DNA of 27,359 nucleotides from Priapulus caudatus (GCF_000485595.1 NW_014577739.1:36805-64163); one strand, 5' to 3'; counted from the first letter of the stretch, positions 1 to 9,308 are shown. Translations and numbers: made by a program. The notes: generated by a model from the sequence alone, not told the origin.

Positions 1-57
1 GCGCAAGATCTGCGCGTATAGCGCTTGGGATCAACACCTCCTTTCGGCAATGCTTCT

Positions 58-180
58 CTAGTATCCCGTCTCATCTCGACGGGCAGTGTTCTTTAGCTTC
101 TTTGTGATGGTGTCTAGTTTCTCCTCTATTTCATGCAACTTTCTTTTCCATTTTCTTGGAGAACATGAGTAAGCATGATC
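58..180 (-). CDS. THAP protein, C-terminal basic coiled-coil exon
   Basis: This minus-strand exon starts at 180, directly after a TTTGTTTTAAG acceptor, and ends at a TAG at 58-60. It opens with DHAYSCSPRKWKRKLHE and continues as a charged helix rich in Glu, Lys and Leu (KLDTITKKLKN). An H-x-Y-x-C/S-S-P-R-K segment followed by a short basic coiled coil is the usual piece after the zinc finger in THAP proteins and THAP-type transposases, where it mediates dimerisation. The exon begins in phase 0, and the THAP exon at 694-889 ends in phase 0, so the two can be spliced in frame. The reading frame also runs upstream to 243, but that part looks like intron. The join is inferred; without transcripts it could be a dead transposon gene. 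Confidence 0.6.
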   Translation of the reverse strand, partial: DHAYSCSPRKWKRKLHEIEEKLDTITKKLKNTARRDETGY

Positions 181-272
181 CTTAAAACAAAGTATTTCAT
201 ATATTACATTGTCCAAATACAATACAGTCACAATACTGCACATTATTATGTAATTTTTAAACGATAGTCCGG

Positions 273-288
273 TATATATATATATATA
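273..288. repeat. (TA)n microsatellite
   Basis: A run of eight TA units lies in the spacer between the two THAP exons. The surrounding stretch 244-690 is AT-rich, and I see nothing else in it. Confidence 0.8.
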
Positions 289-693
289 AGTAATGTCCCG
301 ATGATTGATTATAAGCGAAAGTCAGTCGTTGTGCAGCAAAAAAATAAGCGCTCGGCTCAATAAAATTGGCAAACATTGCTGAAATGACTCATAAACTCTG
401 ACAAATTGACAAATTTGTGTGTGTTTTTTTTGGTTACTTTACAGCTTGGAGACAATAAATCTAATTTCTTCTTTTGCATGGTGCCTAAAGTTATAGAATA
501 AATATTCCTTAAACGTTATAACTCTACATATTGCATCTTATTCAATATTGTCTCATTTACTTTATATAACGTAATTTAAGGAGATTTTATGCATGATTTA
601 TAAGTTGGTATATCCACAATTAAGTTATAAATAATACAATAATATAAAATAATAGTTGTTAAAATTATAAAAAACATATCTTTGGATGGTTAC

Positions 694-889
694 CTGAAGG
701 TGTGGTGGTAAATTGAAGAGGGTTGGCACTGCACCATCTTTCAATCTTACAATTTGACCGGTTCGGTCCAAACAGTCTGCTGCAAAATGGTCACTGCACA
801 GCACACAGTGTTTCCCCGGCTCTCTATCTCGCCGGCAGTTTCTTACCCAGGCTGCATACAGCTTGGGGAGTTTGTCTTCACTTGGAAAC
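694..889 (-). CDS. THAP zinc-finger exon (second half of domain)
   Basis: THAP domains are C2CH zinc fingers that bind DNA and occur in P-element-like transposases and their domesticated relatives. This minus-strand exon is bounded by an acceptor (poly-pyrimidine then TAG at 890-892) and a donor (CAG|GTAACC at 692). It encodes FPSEDKLPK, the invariant Trp in AAWVRNC, the second zinc pair in CVLCSDHF (C-x2-H), and the diagnostic AVPTLF box near the end. The first zinc pair (CxxxC), normally on an upstream exon, is not found between 890 and 1420. The frame is open throughout the exon. It continues in phase 0 to the basic coiled-coil exon at 58-180. No catalytic domain is visible, so this could be a host THAP gene or a transposon remnant. 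Confidence 0.8.
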
Positions 890-1422
890 CTAAAAAAAGA
901 AAGGGCAGTCATAAAACAGATATAGGAGCTCAATGGAAAATAACTTTCAACTATCAGTTCATGACATATACAACTATTACAAGATACAACCAAGATACAA
1001 GATGACATTGACAGATGCAGACAATTTCTCAATACTGACAAATGACAATATTTTAGTATATGCCTACTTGGACCTATATGCGGCTGCCTGTAGGCCTACT
1101 GAAGGTAGTGACGAAATGCCACCTAGTGCATAGATGAGCATATATACATTTAATATTGAAGAATGAAGAAAATATTTCTTAACTGTCAAATAACAGGAAC
1201 AACGTACACAGGACTTCAGGAGTGAGTGACAGTAGCAAAATAGGGCATGAACATATACTTGTTTTTAAATAGTCAGATTAGGTAAGTGTGCGGCTTTACA
1301 CACATTGAAACTAGCACTAGCCTTGTAACGTTGGAATGAGCGTTGATGTTGAAATGATGTAGAAACAGATCCAAACTTGTGTGGTAAACTGTACAACTTT
1401 TAATAACGCATACACAGTGTCA

Positions 1423-3096
1423 TCACATCGCACAAAGAGACAAAGATCGATCGAAAATGTGTTGTAACCGCTCCAGGCTTTCGTCTAGGGTTTTTCCAAA
1501 CACGATGACGTCATCTAAGTATACGAGACACTCTTTCCACTGTAGCCCGCGCAGCACCAACTCCATCAATCGCTCAAATGTCGAAGGAGCGCCGACCAGT
1601 CCATAGGGAAGAACTGTAAACTGATAAAGGCCATTTCGCATCGCGAAGGCGGTCTTATTGCGATCTTCCGCTGTTATCCCTACCTGGAAATATCCCTGTG
1701 CGAGGTCAAGGGTATGGAACCACTGCGCTCCCGTCAATGCGTCCAGAGTGTCGTCTATACGCGGGAGAGGATATGCATCCTTTCTCGTCCTGTCGTTCAG
1801 TTTCCGGTAATCAATGCAGAAACGTGTCTCGCCGTCTTTCTTTTTAACGAGAATGACTGGACTCGCCCACGCACTACAGCTTTCCTCGATTATACCTGCA
1901 CCCAGCATTTTGCTAACTTCCGAATCCATAATTGCTTGTTTATGAAGCGGGCAGCGTCTCGGCGCTTGTTTAATCGGTCGGCTGTCACCTGTGTCAATTC
2001 GATGTTCGACTAAGTCAGTCCTTCCTATAGGTCCGCCCGGTGTTGCAAACACATCTTCATTCAGCGCCAACACCTCCGCCACTGTCTGTCGCTGTTGCCT
2101 AGTCAGAGCCAAGTCAGTCCTCCTTACTATGTCCGCTAAGTGTTCAGGGAGCGTCTTATTCTCGCTTGCAGCCGCAACTGGACGCGCATGCGCTGTCACG
2201 CCCTGTCCATCTGCCTGTACTACGCATTCCGCGCTACTTAACACGGCAACGGTTTCGCCCGCATGTACAACTAACTTCTCATCTCCTACATTCATTACAG
2301 TAATAGGAAACTGCTTGTCAGATGGGTCGACTAAACTTCGTGCCAGTAAAGCCTTGTGCTCTCCTTTGCGTTTGCTAAAATGCGCGGATGCTTCTGCGAC
2401 CGCCAGCTTCCCCGCAGTCCCTTTTACCCTACAGTCGAGTGCGCATGCGTGTGCCGGTGGAATGCACACCCGTCTAACAGCCTTCACTTGTCTTGAAACA
2501 GTTGGTTTGTCATCATGTAAGAGGTATAGTATGCCATCGAGCGTGAGCTGTCCCTTACTCACGTCGATTGTACAGGCGTGCTCAGTCAGAAAGTCCATCC
2601 CTAGAATACCGTATCGTTCGTCTAGACGCGCTACTACTACATTCTGCAATAACTTCTTTCCTCCTATCTTTAACGGAACGGTCGCTTCCCCCACCGTATC
2701 TAGAGTACATCCCTGCGCAGCCCGCGCTTTTAGCCACGACCACTGCAAGTTTCCCCCTGCGTCAGCGGGTACTTCCTTAAAAATTTGCTCATCTAACAAA
2801 GACAATTCGGCCCCGGTATCGATTAGAAATTCCGCGAAAATACCGCCAATCTCTGCGGTAATCTTCCAGGCAGACACAGGTCGAACTCGCAGCACTTTAG
2901 CTCTACGCGCTACCTGTCTCCTACTAATTCTACCGGCCGGACTTACAGGCCCTGGTCCGACTGTTCCTCGTTTCCCTGATTTCCTGCCTTGGGACCCTGT
3001 CCCACCCCCACCTGCTGGTTCGGCATGGCGGTGAAACCCCTTCCGCGACCGCGTCCCCCGCGGCAATCCCTCGCGAAATGCCCTGGCTTCCCGCAA
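1423..3096 (-). CDS. pol: Gypsy pol: aspartic protease and truncated reverse transcriptase
   Basis: The first ~60 residues overlap gag and would be used only after frameshifting. The retropepsin core follows, with FLIDTGAELSLLD containing the catalytic DTG and, further on, YGILGMDFL, the conserved second half of the protease. Reverse transcriptase begins at EHRIDTGDSRPIKQ and includes WASPVILVKKKDG, FCIDYRKLN, HTLDLAQGYFQV (first catalytic Asp), the box equivalent to MPFGL (VLPYGLVGAPSTFERLM) and CLVYLDDVIVFG (the catalytic YLDD pair). The frame ends about 25 residues after YLDD, so the thumb, connection, RNase H and integrase are missing. The sequence was presumably once part of a pol of over 1000 residues. 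The ATG at 3096 is probably not used; expression would depend on the -1 shift from gag. Confidence 0.88.
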   Translation of the reverse strand: MREARAFREGLPRGTRSRKGFHRHAEPAGGGGTGSQGRKSGKRGTVGPGPVSPAGRISRRQVARRAKVLRVRPVSAWKITAEIGGIFAEFLIDTGAELSLLDEQIFKEVPADAGGNLQWSWLKARAAQGCTLDTVGEATVPLKIGGKKLLQNVVVARLDERYGILGMDFLTEHACTIDVSKGQLTLDGILYLLHDDKPTVSRQVKAVRRVCIPPAHACALDCRVKGTAGKLAVAEASAHFSKRKGEHKALLARSLVDPSDKQFPITVMNVGDEKLVVHAGETVAVLSSAECVVQADGQGVTAHARPVAAASENKTLPEHLADIVRRTDLALTRQQRQTVAEVLALNEDVFATPGGPIGRTDLVEHRIDTGDSRPIKQAPRRCPLHKQAIMDSEVSKMLGAGIIEESCSAWASPVILVKKKDGETRFCIDYRKLNDRTRKDAYPLPRIDDTLDALTGAQWFHTLDLAQGYFQVGITAEDRNKTAFAMRNGLYQFTVLPYGLVGAPSTFERLMELVLRGLQWKECLVYLDDVIVFGKTLDESLERLQHIFDRSLSLCAM

Positions 3097-4136
3097 CTAT
3101 AGCAGTTGCGGGGGTTAACTGGGTTTACCGGCCCTCCTTGTCTCTGCCGCACCTCCTTTGCTGCGTCTAGTGCTGCGTCTAGACGCATCTTCTCCCTCAG
3201 CAGCGCTACGAGCTCATCTAAGGTGGCCCCGTCTAAGGCCCCCGCCTGACCCCGACTTACTTTAACCCTCTCCTGCACTGAGGCATTTCCTCCTTCATCT
3301 ACCAGCGCCACCCGCGGCTTTCTCCCTGGCCCTTCATTTTCACCGAACGCTTCATATTCGGAAGCGTACTGCGCGGCTCGCTCTACACTAACCGGATTTT
3401 TCCCATACACGTACGCTTTGTACGCTTGTGTTGGTAAGCTCGCCATAAAGTGGTCCAATGCGAGTGCATCCCTAATGCTGGAAGCCATCTGAGGATACGC
3501 GCGCGCCGCTAACCGTCCCAACGCGTGGCCGAACGCCTCATACGTTTCGCTAGCCTCCGTACGACGCCCCTGAAACGCCGCCTTATATTGTACCTCATGT
3601 CCCGCCGGGTCGAAACGAGAGAGAAGGGCCCCCCGAATCTCTGCGAACGAGAATCCGTCTCTTAGTTCGTCTATCACCTCTGACGCCGGCCCTTCTAATG
3701 CCAGTGCTAATCGCGCGGCTTTTTCCTGCTCCTCCCACTCATTGTTTTCTGCGACAAGCGTGAACTTTCGCAGGAAGCCCTGCACGGACACGTCCCCTTC
3801 TCCTGTGAACGGGCGCACCTTCATGCGATCCCCTCCCCCTAACCGACCCGACGCGTTCCATCCCGACCCACGGGTTCCTCCCAGGAATTCCCCTGGCGTA
3901 CTCATGCCACCAGGCCTAAAAGCCTCTACCCTCGCTCTTCCTCTTCCCCTACCCCTGCCTGCGCTAGCAAACCGAGGGGCGGCCGCACTTCCTCCAAATC
4001 GAGGGACTTCACCCTGCCCTCCTTGTAAAGACGTCCCGCTAACGATAAGCGAGGGAGAAATTCGTCCCTCGGGGGTAGCGGAACGACTACTCTCTGATGT
4101 TCTCTGCCCCTGCGGTCCATCACTATTCACTGACAT
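2943..4136 (-). CDS. gag: Gypsy gag polyprotein with CCHC zinc knuckle
   Basis: This is a 397-residue capsid/nucleocapsid precursor. Residues 1-90 are Gly/Arg/Ser-rich and disordered-looking, with a GRGRGRGRAR stretch. Residues ~100-270 resemble a retrotransposon capsid: MKVRPFTGEGD, FLRKFTLVAENNEWE, a helix ending LALALEGPASEVIDEL, then ALLSRFDP and a Tyr/Ala-rich helical part. A single zinc knuckle, CYSCGKPGHFARDC, has the exact C-x2-C-x4-H-x4-C spacing and is followed by an RG-rich tail. The frame overlaps pol by 154 nt, with pol in the -1 frame. The start ATG at 4136 is the first in the frame after the AT-rich leader. Confidence 0.88.
   Translation of the reverse strand: MSVNSDGPQGQRTSESSRSATPEGRISPSLIVSGTSLQGGQGEVPRFGGSAAAPRFASAGRGRGRGRARVEAFRPGGMSTPGEFLGGTRGSGWNASGRLGGGDRMKVRPFTGEGDVSVQGFLRKFTLVAENNEWEEQEKAARLALALEGPASEVIDELRDGFSFAEIRGALLSRFDPAGHEVQYKAAFQGRRTEASETYEAFGHALGRLAARAYPQMASSIRDALALDHFMASLPTQAYKAYVYGKNPVSVERAAQYASEYEAFGENEGPGRKPRVALVDEGGNASVQERVKVSRGQAGALDGATLDELVALLREKMRLDAALDAAKEVRQRQGGPVNPVNPRNCYSCGKPGHFARDCRGGRGRGRGFTAMPNQQVGVGQGPKAGNQGNEEQSDQGL
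3033..3039 (-). promoter_or_regulatory. Candidate -1 frameshift slippery heptamer (GGGTTTC)
   Basis: On the minus strand the gag codons here are AGG GGT TTC, so the heptamer is read G GGT TTC. That matches the X XXY YYZ slippery pattern in the correct register. It lies inside the gag/pol overlap, about 30 nt after the zinc knuckle, and pol is in the -1 frame. The GC-rich sequence downstream, with CACC and GGTG complementary patches, could form a stimulatory structure, which I have not folded. Confidence 0.55.
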
Positions 4137-4358
4137 GCTAATTAATATAGGCCTACTTCACACCATAAATATCCTAATTATTACCAACAATTATGATAAT
4201 TATTAACTATGACAATTATTTATTGACAATTATGATATTAACTATGATATTATCAATAATTATTATTTATAATTATGATAATAATCAATCGTATTCACAC
4301 AATTGTCAAAATCAATTAACAATTACAAACTCAACGCAGCAATTAACCTAACTCACAA
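4137..4358 (-). other. AT-rich leader between primer-binding site and gag
   Basis: About 220 bases of low-complexity AT sequence, built from variants of TATTAACTATGATA and AATTATGATAA, separate the primer-binding site from the gag start. It has no open frame and contrasts sharply with the GC-rich gag. It may be the retroelement's own untranslated leader or a local expansion. Confidence 0.6.
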
Positions 4359-4376
4359 TCCTGATCACGCGCACCA
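4359..4376 (-). promoter_or_regulatory. Putative primer-binding site
   Basis: Two bases inside the LTR end, the minus strand reads TGGTGCGCGTGATCAGGA. It starts with TGG, the complement of the tRNA CCA tail, as retroelement primer-binding sites do. The sequence loosely resembles the complement of an animal tRNA-His 3' end with one extra base, but I cannot assign the tRNA with confidence. Confidence 0.5.
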
Positions 4377-4378
4377 TT

Positions 4379-4836
4379 TGTAACTTTTCTACCTCTTAGT
4401 CTTTCCGATTTCTACCCTGCGTTGTGTTTTTAAACCCCACCGGCAGTTACAGGCCGGCCTTCAAACTCGATCACAGGATTGTGAGGTTAGCTTAGTCGCC
4501 GCGGTTAGTGATGTGCGCACATACGCAAGAAGATGCAAGATACACGTACAACAGCTACGTTAAGCGCACGGCCACAAAGCCGGCGCGTTTATTTAGCGGC
4601 CGGGAAATACTAAAATGGCCAAAACGACAAAGAACGGGTACGACAACTTACAGTAAAACGCGCCTTTCACAAATCAGTCCTCGCTCGACAACCACATCAG
4701 CTGCCCACTTTCACGCGTCTCCCTCAAATCAGTTCTCGCTCGACAACAACACCAGTTCTTTTTCCCCGAAGCGCGCGCGCGCGCTTTCCTTTCCGCTTCC
4801 GAGAAGTATACCCTGCTTACGGCAGGGTCGCTAACA
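4379..4836 (-). repeat. 5' LTR of the Gypsy element
   Basis: On the minus strand this 458-bp segment begins TGTTAGCGACCC and ends GTTACA, giving the TG...CA termini of an LTR. The end lies 2 bp before the primer-binding site. It contains a 31-bp direct repeat (4670-4700 and 4725-4755), a GCGCGC run near 4771-4785, and an AATAAA-like signal on the minus strand near 4587-4592. The boundaries rest on termini and position only, because the partner LTR is missing. Confidence 0.6.
4670..4755. repeat. 31-bp direct repeat inside the LTR
   Basis: Bases 4670-4700 and 4725-4755 are near-identical copies (about 3 differences in 31) sharing the core CTCGCTCGACAAC, spaced 55 bp apart. In the minus orientation they fall upstream of the poly(A)-like signal, where U3 enhancer repeats of retroelements are often found. 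Confidence 0.75.
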
Positions 4837-5348
4837 AACATGAAAGTAACACGCGACGCACCCTACCCTGGACCTGGCTGGCTCGCGACAGTAGAAATAA
4901 ACACATCAGAGAGGGAAATTTACAAATTTGAAATACACAATTAACACGTGTAAGAATCATCTTGCCGACAACCTAGATACACAAACAAAATATGTGTGAA
5001 GCAGTTTAATGATGTAAGTGAAGTGTTCTCAATCCTATGATATGATACATAACAAAGTTCATCATAGCTAAGTACATAAATGTAAAACTGTGATAAGTTC
5101 TTGTGAACCATGACATATTAGGCCCATAGTGCCAATTTTGACCCACCATTGTAGTACACTAACATTTGCGAAAATAAATACAATAACAGCTAGTGTCTGT
5201 ATGTTCTATAAATATTCTTTATCATTTAGATACATAATATAGGAGTGCTACGTACCTTATCCTGGAGTTATTGATGAATTTGTCAGCACAATTTTTCAAA
5301 ATTTTTATTCCATGGACGCCGCCATCTTTGTTGTATTGCTGATTTTTT
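4837..5348. other. Spacer, no feature seen
   Basis: AT-rich sequence between the Gypsy LTR and the GC-rich island. I see no coding, repeat or RNA signature in it. Confidence 0.5.
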
Positions 5349-6365
5349 TTAGTTTATCACACCGCCACAATGTGTCGCCAGCAAACGGTTCCAATATTGG
5401 CACAATGAGCTTTGATGGTAATTTTTAATTTTTTTCTCTCTGAGGACTGGGTGGGGCCTTAAAAGTTGTCGGTCAAATCTGACTCCATGGGCCTTAGAGG
5501 GTTTTAAGAGGCCGTCTTTGATGACGTCGTACGCCCGGCGGCCATCTTCTTGTCCGCATAGGGCCGCCACCATTCTGCTCACAGCGTCGGTGACTACGGC
5601 GTCATCGTTCCGGATCCGCGTGCGGATGGTATCGCACGCCGACCTCAGGGCAGCCGGTGTGTTGCCTACGCCCTCTGGTGGGGATCTTCCCCACCGTGGC
5701 AAGGACGCCTGCGTGGCTCTCAGTGGCGCCGACCGTCACCGGCCTCGCCAGGCTCTGGCCGGCTGGCTCCTGCCATTGTCTTCTCTCAATGGTACAGTTG
5801 GGCCAACCGGTACTTCTGCCTGTCGCGCGCCTTCTTCGGCCGGATGGGACTTGGCTGAAGTGGCTGCTGTATACGGTTGGCTCCAGTGGGCCCTCTTCTT
5901 AGCTGCGTGGCAGTGCTCCCTGTACAGCTCTTGGGTGCCCACCGACGAGAATTGTCTCCACGACCAAGGACCTCAAATGCGGCTGGTCCACCTGCCATGG
6001 CTGGTCTTGTTTGGTCCACCTGTGAACGGTATACCTAGGTGGCCACGCATACTGTTCAACTGGGGCGCCTTAAATCTGCACCTCTCGCAGCGGTACCACA
6101 GTGATGTGGGTGCCGCGGCGGTCTCGTTCTCCTAGCTCTCAGCTGCCTCCTCCATGAAGCCGTCGGACATGGGGGAGAGCAGCTGAGTCAGAAGGTTAAA
6201 CGCTCCCTCCTGCAGCCAGCCTCTGCTGCTCCCTCCTCCGCCTCGCCCAGCTCCTCCACTGGGGACAGTCGCTTGAACAGCGATGTCCTCTCGTCGTCTT
6301 CATCTCAGCCATGAGTTACTCCGTGGCGGTAGCAGCAGCGGCAGCCTCCTCCATGTAGAGGTTCG
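5349..6365 (-). pseudogene. GC-rich broken coding island with a zinc-finger-like motif
   Basis: This ~0.9-kb block is far more GC-rich than its surroundings. On the minus strand one frame (about 6100-5736, with an in-frame TGA near 5984) encodes WYRCERCRFKAPQLNSMRGH, a C-x2-C-x12-H arrangement like the first three ligands of a C2H2 finger. The second His is not at the expected spacing. The frame goes on into a Pro/Arg-rich stretch that includes HCHAAKKRA. After a shift, 5702-5349 has a helical stretch, TRIRNDDAVVTDAVSRMVAALC and DVIKDGLLKPSK. I do not recognise the family. An N-terminal region of a non-LTR element with a zinc finger is one possibility. The + strand frame at 5518-6135 looks like a shadow. 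Confidence 0.35.
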
Positions 6366-7277
6366 ACATTGTATCTGTAACAGAAACTCGCCAGTGGCTA
6401 TTTACGTTATCACACTCAGTGCCTGTGGCACATATAGAGTAATTTTTGTCATTTTTTTTAAATCAAGATGTTTTATTGTGCTGTCTTGGCATGGCTCATC
6501 AATTCCCTAAAGGGCACTCATAAAACAGAGTTAGCAAAGAAATAGAAGGCTACATTTTTACAAATCTTCACTAATAGAAAATTATCAAATTTTATACTTT
6601 TTAATGTGTTTTGCGTCAAAAACAGATAAATCCACAACCCAACATATAATAAATTCACACAGTCCTTGTACTTGTATGTCATGTGTACAGGCAATTGAAG
6701 AATGTCTATCAACACTATTGTGACGAGTTCTTTTTGCTCTTTAACAAGCTGAATCTTCTGGAAATCGTTTCCTTTTTCGCCCAGAAACAGGTGACAGCTC
6801 CACAGGCTCTTCGATGGTACCAAAAATCTGCATATTCTCGTGCTCGTACCCGTACTCGCGTGGTATACTAGTAATTGAAATTGAAATTTATTGTCCAAAA
6901 CCTTCCAACAACAAGGTACAAGAACTTAGCACAAGCATCTTATACGAAACTTAGTACTAGTGTGAAGCGATATGGATGCAGACATCTTTAATCATGTGAT
7001 CTTGATACCGCGCGCTGATTGTCTGAGTAGGTCTATCGTCTTTTGCAAACAACACGGCACAGCGTTTGTCGGGGTTTGAATAAAATACCTTGATAGGCTT
7101 TCAAATAACTTCTATCGCGTTTTGCAACTGAACGATTTTGCCATCGGATAGCCACCACCGTTAGCTAAATCATGCCGTATTTGGTTTGATTTTCATGAAA
7201 ATTGCATTATCGGTTTTTGCATCTGAGTTCTTCATATATACAATTATATTTAATACAAACATCAATTTTTTAGCTTG
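6366..7277. other. Spacer, no gene recognised
   Basis: AT-rich sequence. A TTGAAATTGAAATTTATTG motif at about 6872-6893 resembles the tails of some dispersed retroposons, but nothing around it supports a specific call. Confidence 0.35.
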
Positions 7278-7697
7278 CTTTGACATCGTCAATATGAGCT
7301 ATTGCCATGGGGTGTCGTCCGTCATACGTCCGTCCGTTCGTCCGTCAATATTTGGCTACGGTCAACGATAACTCAAGAACCGTTTGACCCACATGTTTCA
7401 AATTGCATATAGTTGTTACTCCTATGGGAGAGGTTTGAACGTCCTATTTTGGAGCACCCCAGACAACCTACTTTCGAGCCACGTCCACTTTTTGGCAAAA
7501 ATGGAAATGGCCATAAGTCAGTTCAGGTTTAACGGATTTTTGTCATTTCTGGTATGTGAATGAACGAGGACTGGCCCCAAAACATATCACACAGGTTTTG
7601 ATGTTTTTTTTAGTTATGCAAATTAGGTAGATTTTGGCAATTTTACTATGCGTTTCAATGTCTGCCTACGGTCAACGATAACTCAAGAACCGTTTGA
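7278..7697 (+). repeat. Dispersed repeat, copy A (GTCCGTCCGT / ACTCAAGAACCG type)
   Basis: The block contains a GTCCGTCCGTTCGTCCGTC run at ~7327-7345. A 32-bp sequence starting CTACGGTCAACGATAACTCA occurs twice, at 7356-7387 and 7666-7697. The part 7440-7648 matches 14147-14335 in the same orientation, sharing CGTCCTATTTTGGAGCAC, ACTTTCGAGCCACG and TCAGTTCAGGTT. The sequence has no open frame. It behaves like a non-autonomous dispersed repeat of unknown class. Confidence 0.65.
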
Positions 7698-7850
7698 AGA
7701 TCTAGAATGCCAATGTTGTTCCTATTAATTTTAGTATACATCCACGGTATAGAGTGATGTATCTAAAGTTTATAAATATAGTTGGCTGTGCTATCCTAAA
7801 ATCTCATGTTAAGCTCAAGTAATAATGTGAAAGTTACTACACAGCACATG

Positions 7851-7936
7851 GCATTTACCAACACCCCAGCTGCAGTTTGGAAACTGCATGCCAGGGTGGA
7901 GATTCATCGAGGGTACGTATGAAAAATAAGTAACGG
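7851..7936 (-). repeat. Second copy of the hAT 3' coding end and 3' flank
   Basis: These 86 bases match 11571-11656 with about four differences, at a constant offset of 3720. On the minus strand they include the last codons of the hAT transposase found at 11624-12448 (ending IFHTYPR and stop) and ~50 bp of 3' flank. The flank holds an 18-bp inverted repeat, TGCAGTTTGGAAACTGCA. Neither flank continues the match. Confidence 0.75.
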
Positions 7937-8718
7937 ACAACTTGTCTATGCAAAGGGTGCCGTGTTATTTTATAGAATAACCTGATCAGATTTCTTCTAA
8001 TGATAGATCAAATTCTAAATAATATATAAATAATTAATGAATCTTACATTTGATTCTAATGATAAAGGTTGATAGATCACTTGAAAGGTTTTGTTGCTCT
8101 ATGGGCCATCAAAGTAATCTCTTGGTTTATGCAATGTATTGTAGCAATCGGTCTACTGTTGTCCAATTAACCAACGAACTGTAGCCATATCAAAAAACCA
8201 CCTGGGTTTTAGTATTTGCTAGTTTTAGAGCTAATAACACTGGCTCTATGCACTTATTCTTGAGTTTAAAAGTCTGTGGAGTAGGAGACTGTTTCCAATG
8301 CATTGTTCAACTGGTTATCATTGATAATAATCTATGCCTATATGGTAATTTCTTTTGAGCTATAAATTAACATTTGATAACTTTCCTCATATTCATATAA
8401 ACGGAGAAAAACCACAGTTTGCCTGCATTGCAGATATACTGTGATCGATTCGCCCTTGCCTGCTACCCAGGAGTCAGCACCAGAATACGCAGTAAAACAA
8501 TCGTAACAACATCAAACCAATCAACTTTACTAACATAAACATAAATGATAGTATACTTCAATATTATAATGATAACAGACTGCTGATAAGTAGACTGCTC
8601 CGCGGATACAAATAAACAATACAGCTCGCCGGCCACCCCGCGATATCTCACTCAGACAGATGAAGCCGCCGACGCAGTCTTCTCCCGCTTCAAGCTATTA
8701 TTGTACTGGGAAAAGTAG
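7937..8718. other. Spacer, no gene recognised
   Basis: AT-rich DNA. Short frames here, such as 8463-8651 on the minus strand, have no recognisable motifs. Confidence 0.4.
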
Positions 8719-8803
8719 TTGTTGATCTCCGCTCCGGCATCGTAGCATCATACGTAATATGTAGAGTTGTAATTTTGTTGATCTCCGCTCCGGCATCGTA
8801 GCA
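8719..8803. repeat. 29-bp direct repeat
   Basis: The sequence starting TTGTTGATCTCCGCTCCGGC is repeated exactly at 8719-8747 and 8775-8803, with a period of 56 bp. It borders the LTR-like segment on its downstream (minus-strand) side. Confidence 0.8.
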
Positions 8804-9182
8804 GCGTCGAGTTAGCAAATGGTAGCAGATTGTAGCAAAGAGTAAAGACGATGTAGGCGCAAAATTTGTTCTTGAAGACTGACTTTATTAGTAAAATACA
8901 ATACAAATATATATACACTACGGCGACCTAGGCACCCAAGCCTAGGCCCCGTCATCTTTGTTTTCGTCTATCTCCACTACATCGTCTCTCGTCTCTTCCT
9001 CTGGGTAATAACTCTTATGATCTTTCGTCCATGCCTTTTATACGTTTATACGTTTCTGAAAACCGCCCGGCAACATTTGAATCCGACCGGTTTTTCGTCA
9101 TTATCGGCCGGACCTTGGCTCGTAGGTGTGGCACGTCGCGTCACCCATCCCCGGCGCAAGGTGTGACGTGCCAAGCGTCACA
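8760..9182 (-). repeat. Probable LTR remnant (minus orientation)
   Basis: On the minus strand the segment starts TGTGACGCTTGGCACGTCACA, an inverted repeat with 7-bp arms. It has a TATA box, TATAAAAGG, at 9042-9034, and then an AATAAA poly(A) signal about 145 bp downstream at 8889-8884. That is the order and spacing of U3, R and U5 in an LTR. The downstream boundary is uncertain: several CA dinucleotides could end it, and no target duplication was found. I see no matching gag or pol nearby. A TATA promoter with early poly(A) from another source is possible. Confidence 0.4.
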
Positions 9183-9308
9183 TCCAGTCGCCACCGTTTA
9201 CTAAATACAATAATTCTCTTGACCCTTCTTGAAAAGTTCATGTCCTCATGAAAACGTATTTCCAATTAAAAACTATATCTCATAACTATGTTCCAAAAAT
9301 ACCACTAC

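Larger units (their letters stand above)
1423..4836 (-). mobile_element. Ty3/Gypsy LTR retrotransposon, 5' half only
   Basis: Reading on the minus strand, the order is LTR (4836-4379), primer-binding site, AT-rich leader, gag, then pol in a -1 frame with protease and reverse transcriptase. The element stops within reverse transcriptase at about 1437, shortly after the YLDD motif. RNase H, integrase, polypurine tract and 3' LTR are absent, and I could not find a second copy of the LTR in the window. The remaining gag and pol frames are open with no internal stops over about 2.7 kb, so this truncation looks young compared with the other elements here. Sequence left of 1423 shows no Gypsy coding, which places a deletion or assembly junction there. 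Confidence 0.85.

Noticed and set aside
1991-3034. 347-residue + strand frame across the Gypsy element
   Set aside because: It is the shadow of pol on the opposite strand. It has no domain, while pol shows DTG and YLDD motifs.
5518-6135. 205-residue + strand frame in the GC-rich island
   Set aside because: The composition is Trp/Leu/Ser-rich with no motif, and the minus strand has the zinc-finger-like pattern. It is most likely a consequence of high GC.
6518-6898. 126-residue minus-strand frame
   Set aside because: AT-rich, with no recognisable motif or splice context.
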